Below are positions 33,607 through 48,900 of a stretch of 64,000 bases of DNA, one piece after another (the first letter of the stretch is position 1; every line of letters begins with the position of its first letter). The position numbers were made by a program, and so were the translations under genes. The stretch comes from Saururus chinensis (taxonomy: Eukaryota; Streptophyta; Magnoliopsida; Piperales; Saururaceae). The notes beneath the pieces are model-generated. The model was given only the letters and a program-made list of their open reading frames with translations. It searched no databases and had not been told where the DNA came from. Location: NCBI GenBank assembly GCA_035235625.1, contig CP141144.1:35276014-35340013 (forward strand), read 5' to 3'.

Positions 33607-34855
33607 TCAAAGATCAGCTCTCTAACTCCAAATGGGAAGAGAAAGAAGAAAATGAGACAAGTGGCTGAGCTCAATGCATGTACACTTAAGGACAAATTGT
33701 GTAAGTGACCGATCTCAGTGGACAAAGTCTTACCATTGTAATATGCTAGGCCTTTATTTTGGAAACCTTTATTTTGGATTAGAGCACAATATTTTGGCAA
33801 ATCAACCAGAAATTCCAAGTGCACAAACTTCAATTCTCAACATCCTTTTGTTGTCTAAGTTGTTATCTTTTGATAGATTGTTGTTGAACACATAAAGTAA
33901 CGCATAAAGAGGAAGTGTGTAATGGTGCAATGTTGTGTAATTATGCAATCGAGTAGAACACACTTCTAATATGAATAGACTTAACAACCCTATGAAAATT
34001 GATGATTTAACCACAGTTGATGAAATCATTTAGCATATTCAAGGATGTGGATTTCTATGTGAAGCCAGGTATTAAATTAATTTTGAGCTCTTATAATGGA
34101 CATGATGTGGCAGTGTATGTGTGTTTGAAGTTGCTCATATCTGTGGTGTTCTTTAGTGATATGTCTTGGAGCCGCCAGTGATGAGTTTATATTGTCATGC
34201 AGTCTTCTCTGTATAATGTAGATATAGGAGGCTTTCAGCTTTCCGATGTCCACTTACCATTTTTAATTCTTTCATAAAGCAATCCGTCAAGTTCAAGTTA
34301 TTAATAACAATCATGTTGTTTTTCCCCAAGCAAAGTGCTTTAAAGTTTACAAGCTATAAAGAATAATCTAGTCAAGGCATGTCTAAATTGAGTTCCTTCG
34401 CAAAGGGATTTCATGGACCAATCAATGTTATCTGAATGCATGAATTTTTATCAATGACAAATGACAAATCATTATCTGCTCAACATACTTTATTTCTGTA
34501 CATGCTAAAATTCATCCAAATCTAACCAATGCGGAACAATATCTCAATCATATCGTTCTATCAAATGCAACAATGACCCATGGCCATCATCATCTACAAT
34601 TTCGGTCCATATAAGAACAACTTCATTCAAAGAATGTTGATATCTCATCACTCATCAGCCAAAAACTTACAGAAACCATTAAATTAATGTAGCCAAGTAC
34701 CAACACAAATATATTCAAGATTCAGTCACCATTAAACAAGCTGATATGCCCCAATAAATTATTCCTATAAACCAACAATCAAACACACACCGAATCACAC
34801 AGTCAAGGACCAACACCATAAAGTTAAGCCACATCTAGTGACAAGAAAATTGCCT
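33607..34855. other. Intergenic space between convergent MULE genes
   Basis: The first 60-100 bp still look like basic C-terminal coding sequence ('KRKKKMRQVAEL'). The rest is AT-rich with no recognised gene, repeat or RNA. It should contain the 3' ends of both transcription units; no polyadenylation call is made. Confidence 0.5.
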
Positions 34856-36770
34856 TCATATGGAATTATGCAGAATTTGGTATGCAACCTTATGCTTCAT
34901 GATGTGCACGTCCTCTCTGGTAAAGCTTAATTTGTAACCATGCGACAGGTACCGCATATAAATGCATACGTAGACACCGCAATCATTGTTATTGATTTGT
35001 TGTGAGTGTTTGGTTATCTCTCTCTCCGGGAGACCCAAGGTAGCAGTTGTTTCATATCCCAACTTCAACAAAACTATTGGAAAAACATGTCTGGATATTG
35101 CTAATTTCTTGTAGTACTACTCTACCTCAACGCCAGAGTACTATGGGTCCATCATGTATAGGACATCCTTCCTCAAGTAAAAAATAATGAGAGTCCAATG
35201 GTTACCGTTTACATGAAGAGGGAAGTGGTGGGCCTCATATTCCCAAAAATCTTTTTCATTCACCTTCAACAACTTCAACATATTCGTCAGAACTTTTGGC
35301 CATGCTTCTACAATGGCGGCCCTGGAGACATTTGCTTCCTTTTCTTTCATCGATGCGTATAGGCTAAGGAGCGGAGATGCATCCATCCTCATAAGATCCT
35401 GTTGAATTAGAAACAGATGTCAGTCACGTAGTTGGCAGTTGTTAGTTAAATATGAAATTAAAAACAAATGAAGACCTACTATAAAATGGACAAGATGGAA
35501 GCTTGCTTATTAGTTGGGTTACCAAGTACCCTCTTCCACAAAACCAGCACATACGCATCAATATGCTATATCAGAGGAAGCGAAAATTGAATGAGTATCA
35601 TATTTAATATCTATAAAAATCAGAATAACTATTATTGTATACAACACAACCAACTACTAATACAACTCAAATTCACACATAATATCCTCATCAGACTCAG
35701 CTTGGGTCAACTCCAAGTGCCTGTGCACCAACACCTAAAAGCCAAAAACTTTTCATTATCAATCATCATATATGTCGTTCGCAAATTAGCAGTCATAGTA
35801 AGACGACATATGAATATATTACCTTCTCCCCTCTAAAAATGGCTTCGTCAATTGCATCATAACTGGGTTTCTTATAGTTAGCCCAATTCAGCAATCTAGG
35901 ATAAACATGCTGTACATGTCTCGCGCATAAGTCACCCAATAGAGGAATCCTTTCCATTGCCCAAACCTGCATATTCAAACCATGGACATAAATATCATAA
36001 TATCATAGGCAACAATATTACATTAAATCCTCAATCAAACTACCCAAACATTGTACCAACAGTGCAGGTACAAATCTGTGCACAATGTAAGTGGTTTTAG
36101 TTACGGCCTTCCTTACTTCCTCCAAGACATGGAGGGTGCCCCAATGTGCAATGTTACACCATGGATATGAATCGAACTCCTCCATATCATCAGCCAACAA
36201 AAAAAATTCCTGGTCCACCTTATGCTCCCACCCTCTACCCACAATGAAGGAAGCCAAAACTAATACACGTGCCAACTTCACTACATTATCATCACTTTTG
36301 CTTATGATGATCTTCAGTTATATCTGCTCATTTGTTATGTGAAGTTTCTCCTTGCCAAATACCCTACAAAGTAGGGAGTCATTTCTCAAAACTTTTGGCA
36401 CTGTTGGTAGGGATGGGAGCACATCAGCCATATGCAGACCAGTTACTTAGGCAAATTTGGTGTGTGACAACTTCATCGAATAGGCTTCTATCACTTAAAA
36501 CCTATATTCTCCCTGATGTATTTTTATTATGTAGTGCAAGGCTTGAGGGGGGAACATGAACTTTTCTTTGTCTAACTACAAGTATTTGCCAAAACATGAT
36601 CCTTCAAAGAGTGTTGCCTGTCGTCTATGCTTATTGAAATGCTCTTTCAGCCTCCTTATGTAAGCCTAGGCTGATTTGGGTTGAGGGTCGCCCTCATGGG
36701 CTCTACCCTTATCACATTCCACTGGCTTGAAGATCACTAAGGCATTACTTGGTATCTTCACCCTGCAATG
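34856..36770 (-). pseudogene. Ulp1-like C48 cysteine protease gene with DUF1985-type region (MULE-borne)
   Basis: Reading on the minus strand: fragments at about 36770-36560 and 36281-36018 match the plant DUF1985 region found upstream of Ulp1 domains in transposon genes ('FEGSCFGKYL', 'ADDMEEFDSYPWCNIAHW'). At 35978-35793 comes 'QVWAMERIPLLG', a typical continuation. The protease part holds His in 'NGNHWTLIIF' (about 35198-35200), Asp in 'YMMDP' (about 35147-35149), Gln in 'SQQINNNDCG' and Cys in the same phrase (34979-34981), the C48 His-Asp-Gln-Cys set. Introns are likely between the blocks. There is a stop just after MMDP and others upstream, so it is broken. Relatives remove SUMO-like tags; their role in MULEs is not settled. 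The gene points toward the transposase gene. Confidence 0.85.
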
Positions 36771-36949
36771 TTAGACAATTCTATTTTGCAAATGTGTTGT
36801 ACTTTATAATAACTATCTATGTAAATATATGATAATATAAATAACTCACACAACATGTTCAAACCAATAAGAGGAAGTATTTTTCACATCAAGCTGAGCA
36901 TGGTCATAATTTGGCTTGTAACCCACAGGTACCACATATATAGAGACTA
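36771..36949. other. Spacer between the Ulp1-like gene and the satellite array
   Basis: AT-rich, with no motif. 'ctttataataactatctatg' and neighbours may be promoter-proximal sequence of the minus-strand Ulp1-like gene, but nothing specific supports that. Confidence 0.4.
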
Positions 36950-39900
36950 ATATTTATGTAAATAGCTCCTATTTTGCATCATACAAACAAAATGTGTAGT
37001 ATATCAAATGCATACACACTAAGCACCAAACACACAATATAAGTTTGACAATATAACTTACATACACTCTCCAAAAAATCTTTATCTACCCTTATGTAAA
37101 CCTCACTTGATCAAATTAACTTACCTCAGAATGTAATATTAGTAAAAAAAAAAAAATCAAGTCTAATACCCTATCAGTTAACTTTCTAAAAACTTTATAT
37201 CATATGCCACAGAGTAGCCTATGATCAGTTCATCTACCCATATATAGACTTAACAATATCAAGTCTAATGTCGGCACAAGGTACCTTGTAAAAAAAGAAA
37301 GTGAAAACCTAAAATGTAACAATCAATAGTTTGGCCCTATTAGTTAACATTGTTTTAAGCATATATACCTGCTTAAATGTTCTACCCTTGTTATTCATCA
37401 TATCACATATCATAGAGAATAGTTAAAATCACCACTAATGAGCAATAATTCTCAAACTTAGCCAAGCAACTACATTTCGATCCTCAAAGGCTTTTGGCCC
37501 ATGGTTTGACATTCCTTAAAAGTCATCCATGTAAACAAAGCCCCAAACACAAAATATACATTTTACAAAATGAATGCCCCACACTCCAATTAATCTACAC
37601 ATATATAGACCAAACTATACAATAGCTAATGCCCACACAATGTACTTTGCAACAATATTGAAACCTAAAATCTACTACTCAACAGTTATGCCCTATCAGT
37701 TAACTTGGTTTTAAACATATATAATTGCTTAAATGGTTTACTCTTCTCATTCATCATATCATATAATATATCACAGAGAATGGTCAAAAAAGTCACTAAT
37801 GAGCATTATTTTTCAGACTTAGCCTACCAACTAAATTTCTATCTTCAAATACATTTGGCCCATGGTTTTGCGATCCCCAAAAGTCAAACATGCAAACTTA
37901 GCCCAATACACATTTGACAACATGAATGCCCCACACTCCTATTAATCTACCTATATATAGACCTAACTATATCAAATCTAATTCCTGCACAATGTACTTT
38001 GCAAAAATATTAATACCTAAAATCTACTAGTCAACAGTTAGGCTCTATCAGTTAACTTAGTTTTAAGCATATATACTCACTTAAATGGTATACCCTTCTT
38101 ATTTATCATATCATATCTCATATCATAGAGAAGGGGGAAAAAAGCCACTAATGAGCTTTATTTACCAGGCATAGCCTAGCAATTAAATTTTGATCCACAA
38201 AGACTTTTGGCCCAAGGTGTTACATTCCTTAGAAGTCATCAATGCAAATTTTACCCCATACACACAACATACATTTGACAACATGAATGCTGCACACTCA
38301 TAATAATCTACCAATATATAGACCTAACTATGTCAAACCTAATGCCCACATAATGTACTTTACAAAAATATTAAAACATAAAATCTACCAATCAACAATT
38401 AGGCCCTATCAGTTAACATGGTTTTAAGCATATATACTTGCTTAAATGGTTTACCCTTCTTATTCATCATATCACATCACATATCAAAGAGAATGGACAA
38501 AAATGCCACTAATACAAGAAACATTTGACAACATGAATGCCCCACACTCCGATTAATCTACCCATATATAGACATAACTATGTCAAATATAATACCCACA
38601 CAATGTACTTTGTAAAAATATTGAAACATAAAATCTACGTGTCAACAGTTAGGCCCTATCGGTTAACTTTGTTTTAAGTATATATACTTGCTTAAATGGT
38701 CTACCATTCTTATTCATCATATCATATCACATATCACAGAGAATGATAAAAAAAGCCACAATAAGTTTTATTTTCTAGACATAGCCTATCAACTAAATTT
38801 CTTTCCTCAAAGGCTTTTGGCCCATAGTTTTGAATTCCTTAAAAATCATCTATGTAAACTTTGCCCCATACACACAATATACATTTGACAATACTTCTAA
38901 TAATCTAGCCATATATAGACACAACTATGTCAAATCCAATGCCCACATAATGTACTTTACAAAAATATTGAAACTTAAAATCTATCAGTTAACTTTATTT
39001 TAAACATATATACTTACTTAAATGGTCTAATGAGCATTATTTTCCAGACATAGCCTAGCAACACAATTTTAATCTTCAAAGACTTTTAGCCAATGGTTTT
39101 ACAATCTTTAAAGGTCATCAATGCAAACTTAGCCTCAAACACATAATATATATTTGACAACATGAATGCCCCGCACTCCTACTAATCTAGTCATACATAG
39201 ATCTAACTATATTAAATCTATTGCCCACACAATTACTTTACAAAAATATTGAAACCTAAAATCTTCTAGTCAACAGTTAGGCCGTATTAGTTAACTTGGT
39301 TTTAAACATATATACTTTCTTAAATAGTCTACCCTTCTTATTCATCATATCATATGTAGTGAATCCCAAAATCTACCAGTCAACAGTTAGGCCCTATTAG
39401 TTAGGCCCAATTTATATTGCCATAAATTGTCTACTATTCTTATTCATCATATCGTAGAGAATGGTAAATAAAAGCCACGAGTAAGTATTATTTTCCAGAC
39501 GTAGGTTAGCAACAAAATTTTGATCCTCAAAGTCTTTTGGCCTAAAGTTTTACATTCCTTAAAGGTCATCCATGTAAACTTAGCCCCATACAAATAATAA
39601 ACATTTAACACCATGAATGCCCCACACTCTTATTAATCTGCCTATAAATAGACCTAACTATGTCAAATTTAATACCCACACAATGTACTTTGCAAAAATA
39701 TTGAAACCTAAAATCTACCAGCCAACAGTTAGACCCAATCAGTTTAACTTGGTTTTTAGAATATATATACTTACTTGAATGGTCTACCATTCTTATTCAT
39801 CATATCATATCACATATCACAGAGAATGGTAAAAAAAGACACTAATGAGCATTATTTTCAGACTTAGCCTAACAACTAAATGTCGATCTTTAAATACTTT

Positions 39901-42900
39901 TAGCCCATGGTTTTGCATTCCTTTAAGGTCATATATTAAAACTTAGCCCCATACATACAATATACATTCAACAACATGAATGCCCTACACTCTTATTAAT
40001 CTACCCATAAATAGACCTATGTCAAATCTAATGCCCACACAATGTACTTCGTAAAAATATTAAAAACATAAAATCAACTAGTCAATAGCTGGGCCCTATC
40101 AGTGAGCATAGTTTTAAGAATATATATTTCTTTAAATGGTCTACCCTTCTTATTAATCATTTCATATCACATATCACAAAGAATGGTAAAAAAAGATGCT
40201 AATGAGCTTTATTTTCTAGTCTTAGAAGAGTAATTAAATTTTTATCCTCAAAGACTTTTGGCCCATGGTTTTTCATTCCTTAAAAGTTACTCATGCAAAC
40301 ATAGCCCCATACAGACAATATACATTTGACAACATGAATGCCCCACACTCCTATTACTCTACCCATATATAGATTTAACTATATTTAATCTAATGCCCAC
40401 ACAATATACTTTGAAAAAATATTGAAACCTAAAATTTACCATTCAACAGTTAGGCCCTATCAGTTAATTTGGTTTTAAACATATATGCTTCCTTAAATGG
40501 CCTACCCTTCTTATTCATCACATCATATCACATATCATATAGAATGGTAAAAAAAGCCACTAATGAGCAATATTTTCTAAACATAGAAAATAATGCCTAC
40601 ATAATGTACTTTGCAAAAATATTAAAACCAAAACTTTACCAGTCAATAGTTAGACCCTATCAGTTAACTTGCTTTTAAGAATATATACTTGCTTAAATGG
40701 TCTACCTTTCTTATTCATCATTTTATATCACATATCACAAAAAATAGTTAAAAAAACTACTAATGAGCTTTATTTTTCAGACATAGCCTATAAACTAAAT
40801 TTTTATCCTCAAAGACTTTTGGCCCATGGTTTTGCATTCCTCAAAGGTCATCTATGCAAACTTAGACCCATATATACAATATACATTTAACAACATGAAT
40901 GCCTAAACTCTTAATAATCTACCTATATATAGACCTAACTATGTCAAATCTAATCCCCACATAATGTACTTTGCAAAAATATTGAGGCCTAAAATATACC
41001 AGTCAATAGTTAGGCCATATCAATTAACTATGCTTTAAGCATATACACTTACTTAAAAGATCTACTATTCTTATTCAACATATCATATCACATATCATAG
41101 AGAATGGTAAAAAAAAGCCACTAATGAGCATTATTTTGAAGACTTAGCGTAGCAACACAATTTTGATCATTATAGACTTTTGACTAATGGTTTTGCATTC
41201 CTTAAAGGTCATCCATGCAAACATAGCCTCTTACACATAATATACATTTGACAACATGTACGTCCCACACTCCTACTAATCTACTCATATATAGAACTAA
41301 GTATATTAAATCTAATGGCCACACTATTACTTTGTAAAAATATTGAAATCTAAAATCAACTACTCAACAGTTAGGAGGTATCTGTTAACTTGGTTTTAAA
41401 TATATATACTTGCATAAATGGTTTACCCATCTTATTCATCATATCATATATATTAAAACCTAAAATCTATCAGTCAACAGTTAGCCCCTTTCAGTTAATT
41501 TGGTTTTAAGCATATATACATCCATAAATTATCTACCCTTCTTATTCATCATATCATAAAGAATGGTAAAAAAAAGGCCACTAGTGAGTATTATTTTGCA
41601 GACATAGCTTAACAACTAAATTTCGATCCTCAAAATGTTTTGGCCCATGGTTTTGCATTCCTTAAAGGTCATCAATGTAAACTTAGCCCGATACACACAA
41701 TATACATTTGACAACATTAATGCCCCACACTCTTTTTAATATATCCATAAATAAACCTTGATATGTCAAATCTAATGCCCGCACAATGTACTTTGCAAAA
41801 ATATTGAGGCCTAAAATCTACTAGTAAATAGTGAGGCCCTATTAGTTAACTTGGTTTTAAGAATATATATACTTACTTAAATGGTCTACGCTTCTTATTC
41901 ATCATATCAAATTACATATCATAGAGAATGGTAAAAAAAAGCCACTAAAGAGTATTATTTTCTAGACTTAGCCTAGCAACACAATTTTGATCATCAAAGA
42001 CATTTGGCCCATGGTTTTCCATTCCTAGAAGGTCATCCATGCAAACTTAGCCTCATACACATAATATACACTTGACAACATGAATGCCCACACTCCTACT
42101 AATCTACTCATATATAGACCAAACTATAATAATTCTAATGCCCCCACAATTACTTTGCAAAAATATTGAAACCTAAAGTCTACTACTCAACAGTTAGGTC
42201 GTATTAGTTAACTTGGTTTGAAGTATATATATCTTTGCTTAAATGGTTTACCCATCTTATTCATCATATCATATGTATTGAAACCTAAAATCTACCAGTC
42301 AACAGTTAGCCCCTTTCAGTTAACTTGGTTTTAAGCATATATACATCCTTATATTATCTACCCTTCTTATTCATCATATCATAGAGAATGGTAAAAAAAG
42401 AGCCACTAGTAAGTGTTATTTTGCAGACATAGCTTAGCAACTAAATTTCGATCCTCAAAGAGTTTTGGCCCATGATTTTGCATTCCTTAAAGGTCATCCA
42501 TGTAAACTTAGCCCGATGCACACAATATACATTTGACAAGATGAATACCCCACACTCTTATTAATATAGCCATAAATAGACCTTACTATGTCAAATCTAA
42601 TGCCCGCACAATGTACTTTTCAAAAATATTGAAACCTAAAATCTATGAGTCAACAGTTAGGCCCTATTAGTTAACTTAGTTTGAAGAATATATATACATA
42701 CTTAAATGGTCTACCCTTCTTATTCATCATAACATATAACATATCACAGAGAATGGTAAAAAAAAACATTAATGAGCTTTATTTTTCGGACATAGCCTAG
42801 CAACTAAATTTCTATCCTCAAAGACTTTTGGCCAATGATTTTCTATTCCTTAAAAGTCATCCACACAAACATAGCCCCATACACACAAGATACATTTAAA

Positions 42901-45900
42901 AACATGAATGCCCTAAACACCTATTAATCTACCCATATATAGTCCTAACTCTGTCAAATCTTGCCTACACAATGTATTTGCAAAAATATTTAAACCGAAA
43001 AACTACAAGTCAATAGTTAGACCCTATTAGTTAACTTGGTTTTAAGAATATATATTTGCTTAAATGGTCTACCCTTCTTATTCATTATATCATATCACAT
43101 ATCACAGAGAATGGTTAAAAAAGTCACTAATGAGCTTTTTTGTCTAGACAGCCTAGCAATTAAATTTCTATCCTCAAAGACTTTTAGCCCATGGTTTTGC
43201 ATTCCTTAAAGTCATCCCTGTAAACATAGCCCCATACATAGAATATACAATTAACAACATGAATGCCCCACACTCTTATTAATCTACCCATATATAAACC
43301 TAACTATATTAAATCTAATGCCCACACAATGTACTTTGCAAAAATATTGAAACCTAAAATTTATCATTCAACAGTTAGGCCCTAATAGGTAACATGGTTT
43401 TAAGCCTATATATGATTTTAAATGGTATGCCCTTTTTATTTATCATATCTTATCGAATATCATAGAGAATGGTAAAAAAAAGACACTAATGAGCATTATT
43501 TTCCATGCATAGCCTATAAACTAAATTCTAACCTCAAAGACTTTTGGCCCACATTTTTGCATTCCTTAAAGCTCGTATATGCAAACTTAACCCCATACAT
43601 GCAATATACATTTGACAACATGAATGCCCCACACTCTTATAAATCTACCCATATATAGACCTAACTATGTCAAATCTAATGCCCACACAATGTACTTTCT
43701 AAAAATACTGAAACCTAAAATGTACCAGTCAACAATTTGGCCCTATCAGTTAACTTTGTTTTAAGCATGTACTTACTTAAATAGTCTACCTTTCTTATTC
43801 ATCATATCATATTATATAACATAGAAAATGGTAAAAAAAAACCACTAAAGAGCATTATTTTCCAGACTTAACCTAACAACACAATATTGATCATCAAAGA
43901 CATTTGGCCCATGGTTTTCTATTCCTTAAAAATCATGCATGTAAACTTAGCCTCATACACAAAATATACATTTGACAACATTAATGCCCCACACTCCTAA
44001 TCTACTCATATAAAGACCTAACTATATTAAATCTAATGCCCACACAATTACTTTACAAAAATATTAAAACCTAAAATCTACTAATCAACAGTTAGGCCGT
44101 ATCAGTTAACTTTATTTTAAGCATGTATATTTACTTAAATAGTCTACCCTTCTTATTGATCATATCATATGTATTGAAACCTAAAATCTACCGGTCAATA
44201 GTTAAGCCCCATCAGTTAACTTGGTTTTAAGCATATATAGTTCCATAAGTAGTCTACCCTTCTTATTTATCATATCATAGCGAATTATAAAAAAAGCCAC
44301 TCATGAGTATTATTTTCAAGACTTAGCTTAACGACTAAATTTCGATGCTCAAAGACTTTTTGCCAATGGTTTTACATTCCTTAAAGATCATCCATGTAAA
44401 CTTAGCCCTATACAAACACTATACATTTGACAACATAAATGCCTACAAACTTATTAATATACCCTTAAATAGACCTAACTATGTCAAATCTAATACCTGC
44501 GCAATGTACTTTGCAAAAAAATTAAAACCTAAAATCTACCAATCAACAGTTAGTCCCTATCAATTAACTTAGTTTTAAGAATATATATACTCGCTTAAAT
44601 AGTCTACCCTTCTTATTCATCATATCATATCACATATCACAGAGAATGGTAAAAAATGACACTAATAAGCTTTATTTTCCGGACTTAGCCTAGCAACTAA
44701 ATTTCTATCCTCAATGACTTTTGGCCAATGGTTTTGCATTCCTTAAAAGTCATCCATGCAAACTTTGCCCCATACACACAATATACATTTGACAACATTA
44801 ATGCCCCACAGTCCTATCTACCCGTATATAGAGCTAACTATGTCAAATCTAATTCCCACATTATGTACTTTATAAAAATATTGAAACCTAAAATTTGCCA
44901 GCCTTATTAGTTAATGTGGTTTTAAGAATATATACTTCCCTAAATGGTCTACCATTCTTTTTATTCATTTCATAGAGAATGGTAAAAACAGCCATTGATG
45001 AGCATTATTTTCCAGACTTAGCCTAGCAACTATATTTCAATCCTTAAAGACTTTTGGCCCATGGTTTTGCATTCCTTGAAGTCATCAATGTAAATTTAAC
45101 CCCATATGTACAATATACATTTGACAACATGAATGCCCCATACTCTTATGAATCTACCCATATATAGATCTAACTATGTTAAATCTAATGCCCACACCAT
45201 GTACTTTTCCAAAATATTGAAACCCAAAATGTACCAGTCAATATTTAGACCCTATCAATTAACTTTGTTTTAAAAATATATACTTGATTAAATGGTCTAC
45301 CCTTCTTATTCATCATTTAATATCACATATCATAGAGAATGGTAAAAAATGCTACTAACGAGCTTTCTTTTCCAGAATTAGCATTGCAATTAAGTTTCTA
45401 TCATCAAAGACTTTTGGCCCATGATTTTCCATTCCTTAAAAGTCATCAATGCAAACTTAGCCCATTACACACAATATACATTTAACAATATTAATGCCCC
45501 GGACTCCTATTAATCTACCTATCTATAGACCTAACTATATTAAATCTATTGCCCACACAATGCACTTTACAAAAATATTGAAACTTAAAATTTACTAGTC
45601 AATAGTTAGGCCCTGTCAATTAACTTGGTTTTAAGCATATATATACTTTGTTAAATGGTCCACCATTCTTATTCATCATATCTTATCATATATAATTGAG
45701 AATGGTACAGAAAACCACTAATGAGCATTATTGTACAAACATAGCTTATAAACTAAATTTCTATCCCCAAAGACTTTTGGCCCATAGTTTTACATTCCTT
45801 AAAAGTCATTGATGTAAACATAGCCCCATACACACAAGATACATTTAACAACATGAATGCCCCACACACTTATTAATATACCTATATATAGACCTAACTA

Positions 45901-48900
45901 TGTCAAATCTAGTGCCAACACAACATACTTTGCAAAAAAATTGCAACCTAAAATCTACCAGTCAATAGTTACGCCCTATCAGTTAACTTGGTTTGAAGCA
46001 TATATATACTTACTTAAATGGTCTACCCTTCTTATTCATCATATCATATTACATATCATAGAGAATGGTTAGAAAAGCCACTATTGAGCATGATTTTCCA
46101 ACAATAGCCTATCAACTAAATTAATATCCTCAAAGACTTTTGGCCCATCGTTTTGCATTCCATAAAAGCCCTCCATGTAAACTTACCCCCATAAACCCAA
46201 GATACATTTGACAACATGAATGCCCCAAACTCCTATTAATATACCTATATATAGACTTAATTATGTCAAATCTAATGCCACACAACGTACTTTGTAAAAA
46301 TATAGAAACCTAAAATCTACCAATCAATAGTTAGGCTCTATAAGTTAACTTCATTTTAAGAATATATGCTTATTTAAATAGTCTACCGTTCTTATTCATC
46401 ATATCATATCACATATCACAAAGAATGGTAAAAAAAGCCACTATTGTGCATTATTTTCCAAACTTTGCCTATCAACTATATTTCCATCTTCGAAGACTTT
46501 TGGCTAATGTTTTTGTAATCCATAAAAGTCTTCGATGCAAACTTAGCCCTATACACATAAGATACATTTGACAACATGAATGCCCCACAATCCTATTAAT
46601 CTACCCATATATAGATCTAACTACGTTAAATCTATTACCTACACAATGTAATTTACAAAAATATTGAAACCTAAAATTTACCAATCAACAGTTAGGCCCT
46701 ATCAGTTAACTTTGTTTTAGGCATATATGCTTTTTTAAACGGCCTACCCTTCTTATTTATTATATCTTATCACAAATCATAGATAATGTTCAAAAAAACC
46801 ACAAATGAGCATTATTTTTCTAGACATAGCCTAGCAACTAAATTTTGATCATTAAAGACTTTCGGCCCATGGCTTGGCATTCTTTAAAGGTTATCTATAC
46901 AAACTTAGCCCCATACACCCAAGATACATTTCACAACATGAATGCCCCACACTCCTATTAATATACCCATATATAGACCTAAATATGTCAAATCTAATGC
47001 CCATGCATTGTACTTTGCAAAAAAATTGAAACCTAAAATCTGCCAGTCAACAGTTACGCGCTACTAGTTAACTTTGTTTGAAGCATATATATATTTGCTT
47101 ATATGGCCTACCCTTCTTATTCATCATATCATATTACATATCATAGAGAATGGTCAGAAAAGCCACTATTGAGCATGATTTTCCAAGCATAGCCTATCAA
47201 CAAAATTACTATCCTCAAAGACTTTTGGCCCATGGTTATGCATTCCATAAAAGTCATCCATGTAAACTTACCCTCATACACTCAAGATACATTTGACAAC
47301 ATGAATGCCCCACACTCCTATTAATATACCTATATATAGACATAATTATGTCAAATCTAATGCCCACACAATGTTCTTTGAAAAAATATAGAAACCTAAA
47401 ATCTACCAATCAACAGTTAGGCTCTATAGGTTAACTTGATTTTAAGCATATATGCTTATTTGAATGGTTTACCCTTCTTATTCATCAAATCATATCACAT
47501 ATCATAGAGAATGGTAAAGAAAGCCACTATTGAGCATTATTTTCCAAACTTTGCCTATCAACTATATTTCCATCCTCGAAGACTTTTGGCTAATGGTTTT
47601 GTATTCCATAAAAGTCTTCTATACAAACTTAGCCCCATATACATAACATACATTTTAGAACATGAATACCCCACAATCCTATTAATCTACCCATATATTG
47701 ATCTAACTATGTTAAATCTATTACCCACACAATGTAATTTGCAAAAATATGGAAACCTAAAATTTACTTGTCAACAGTTAGGCCATCTCAATTAACTTGG
47801 TTTTAAGCATATGTACTTGCTTAAATGGTCTACCCTTCTTATTTATCATATCTTATCACATATCATAGAGAATAGTAAAAAAAACCACAAATGAGTATTA
47901 TTTTCTAGACTTAGCCTAGCAACTAAATTTTGATCATTATAGTCTTTTGGCCCATGGTTTTACATTCCATAAAAGTCATCCATGTAAACTTAGCCCCATA
48001 CACCCAAGATACATTTGACAACATGAATGCCCCACACTCCTATTGATATACCTATATATAGACCTAATTATGTCAAATCTAATGCCCACACATTATATTG
48101 TGCAAAAAAATTGAAACCTAAAATCTACCAATCAACATTTTGGCTCTATTAGTTAACTTGGTTTTAAGCATATATGCTTATTTAAATAGTCTACCCTTCT
48201 CATTCATCATATCATATCACATATCATAAAGAATGGTAAAAAAAGCCACTAATGAAAATTATTTTCTAGACATTGCCTAGCAACTAAATTTCGAACCTCA
48301 AAGACTTTTGGCCCATGGATTTATATTCCTTAAAAGTCATTTATGCAAACTTAGCCCCATAAATACAATATACATTTAACAACATGAATTCCACACACTC
48401 TTATCAATCTACCCATATATAAACCTAACTATGTCAAATCTAATCCGTATATAATTTACTTTGTAAAAATATTGAAACCTAAAATCAACCAGTCAATAGT
48501 TAAGCCTTATCAGTTAACTTATAAGAATATATACTTCCTTAAATAGTCAACCCTTCTTATTCATCATATTATATCACATATCACAGAGAATGGTAAAAAC
48601 AACCACTATTGAGCATTATTTTTCAAACTTAGCCTATCAACTAAATTTCCATCCTCAAAGACTTTTGTTTAATGGTTTTGTAATCCTTAAATGTCATCCA
48701 TGGAAACTTAGCCCCATATACACAATATACATTTGACAACATAAATGCCCCACACTCGTATTAATCTACTCGTATATAAACCTAATTATATCAAATCTAA
48801 TGCCCATACAATGTACTTTGTAAAAATATAAAAACCTAAAATTTACCTGTCAACAGTTAGGACCTATCAGTCAACTTGGTTTTAAGCATATATACTTGCT

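Noticed and set aside
37705-47795. Many 60-94 codon frames in similar register
   Set aside because: They recur because the 360-bp unit recurs; they are interrupted differently in each unit and have no start or family support.
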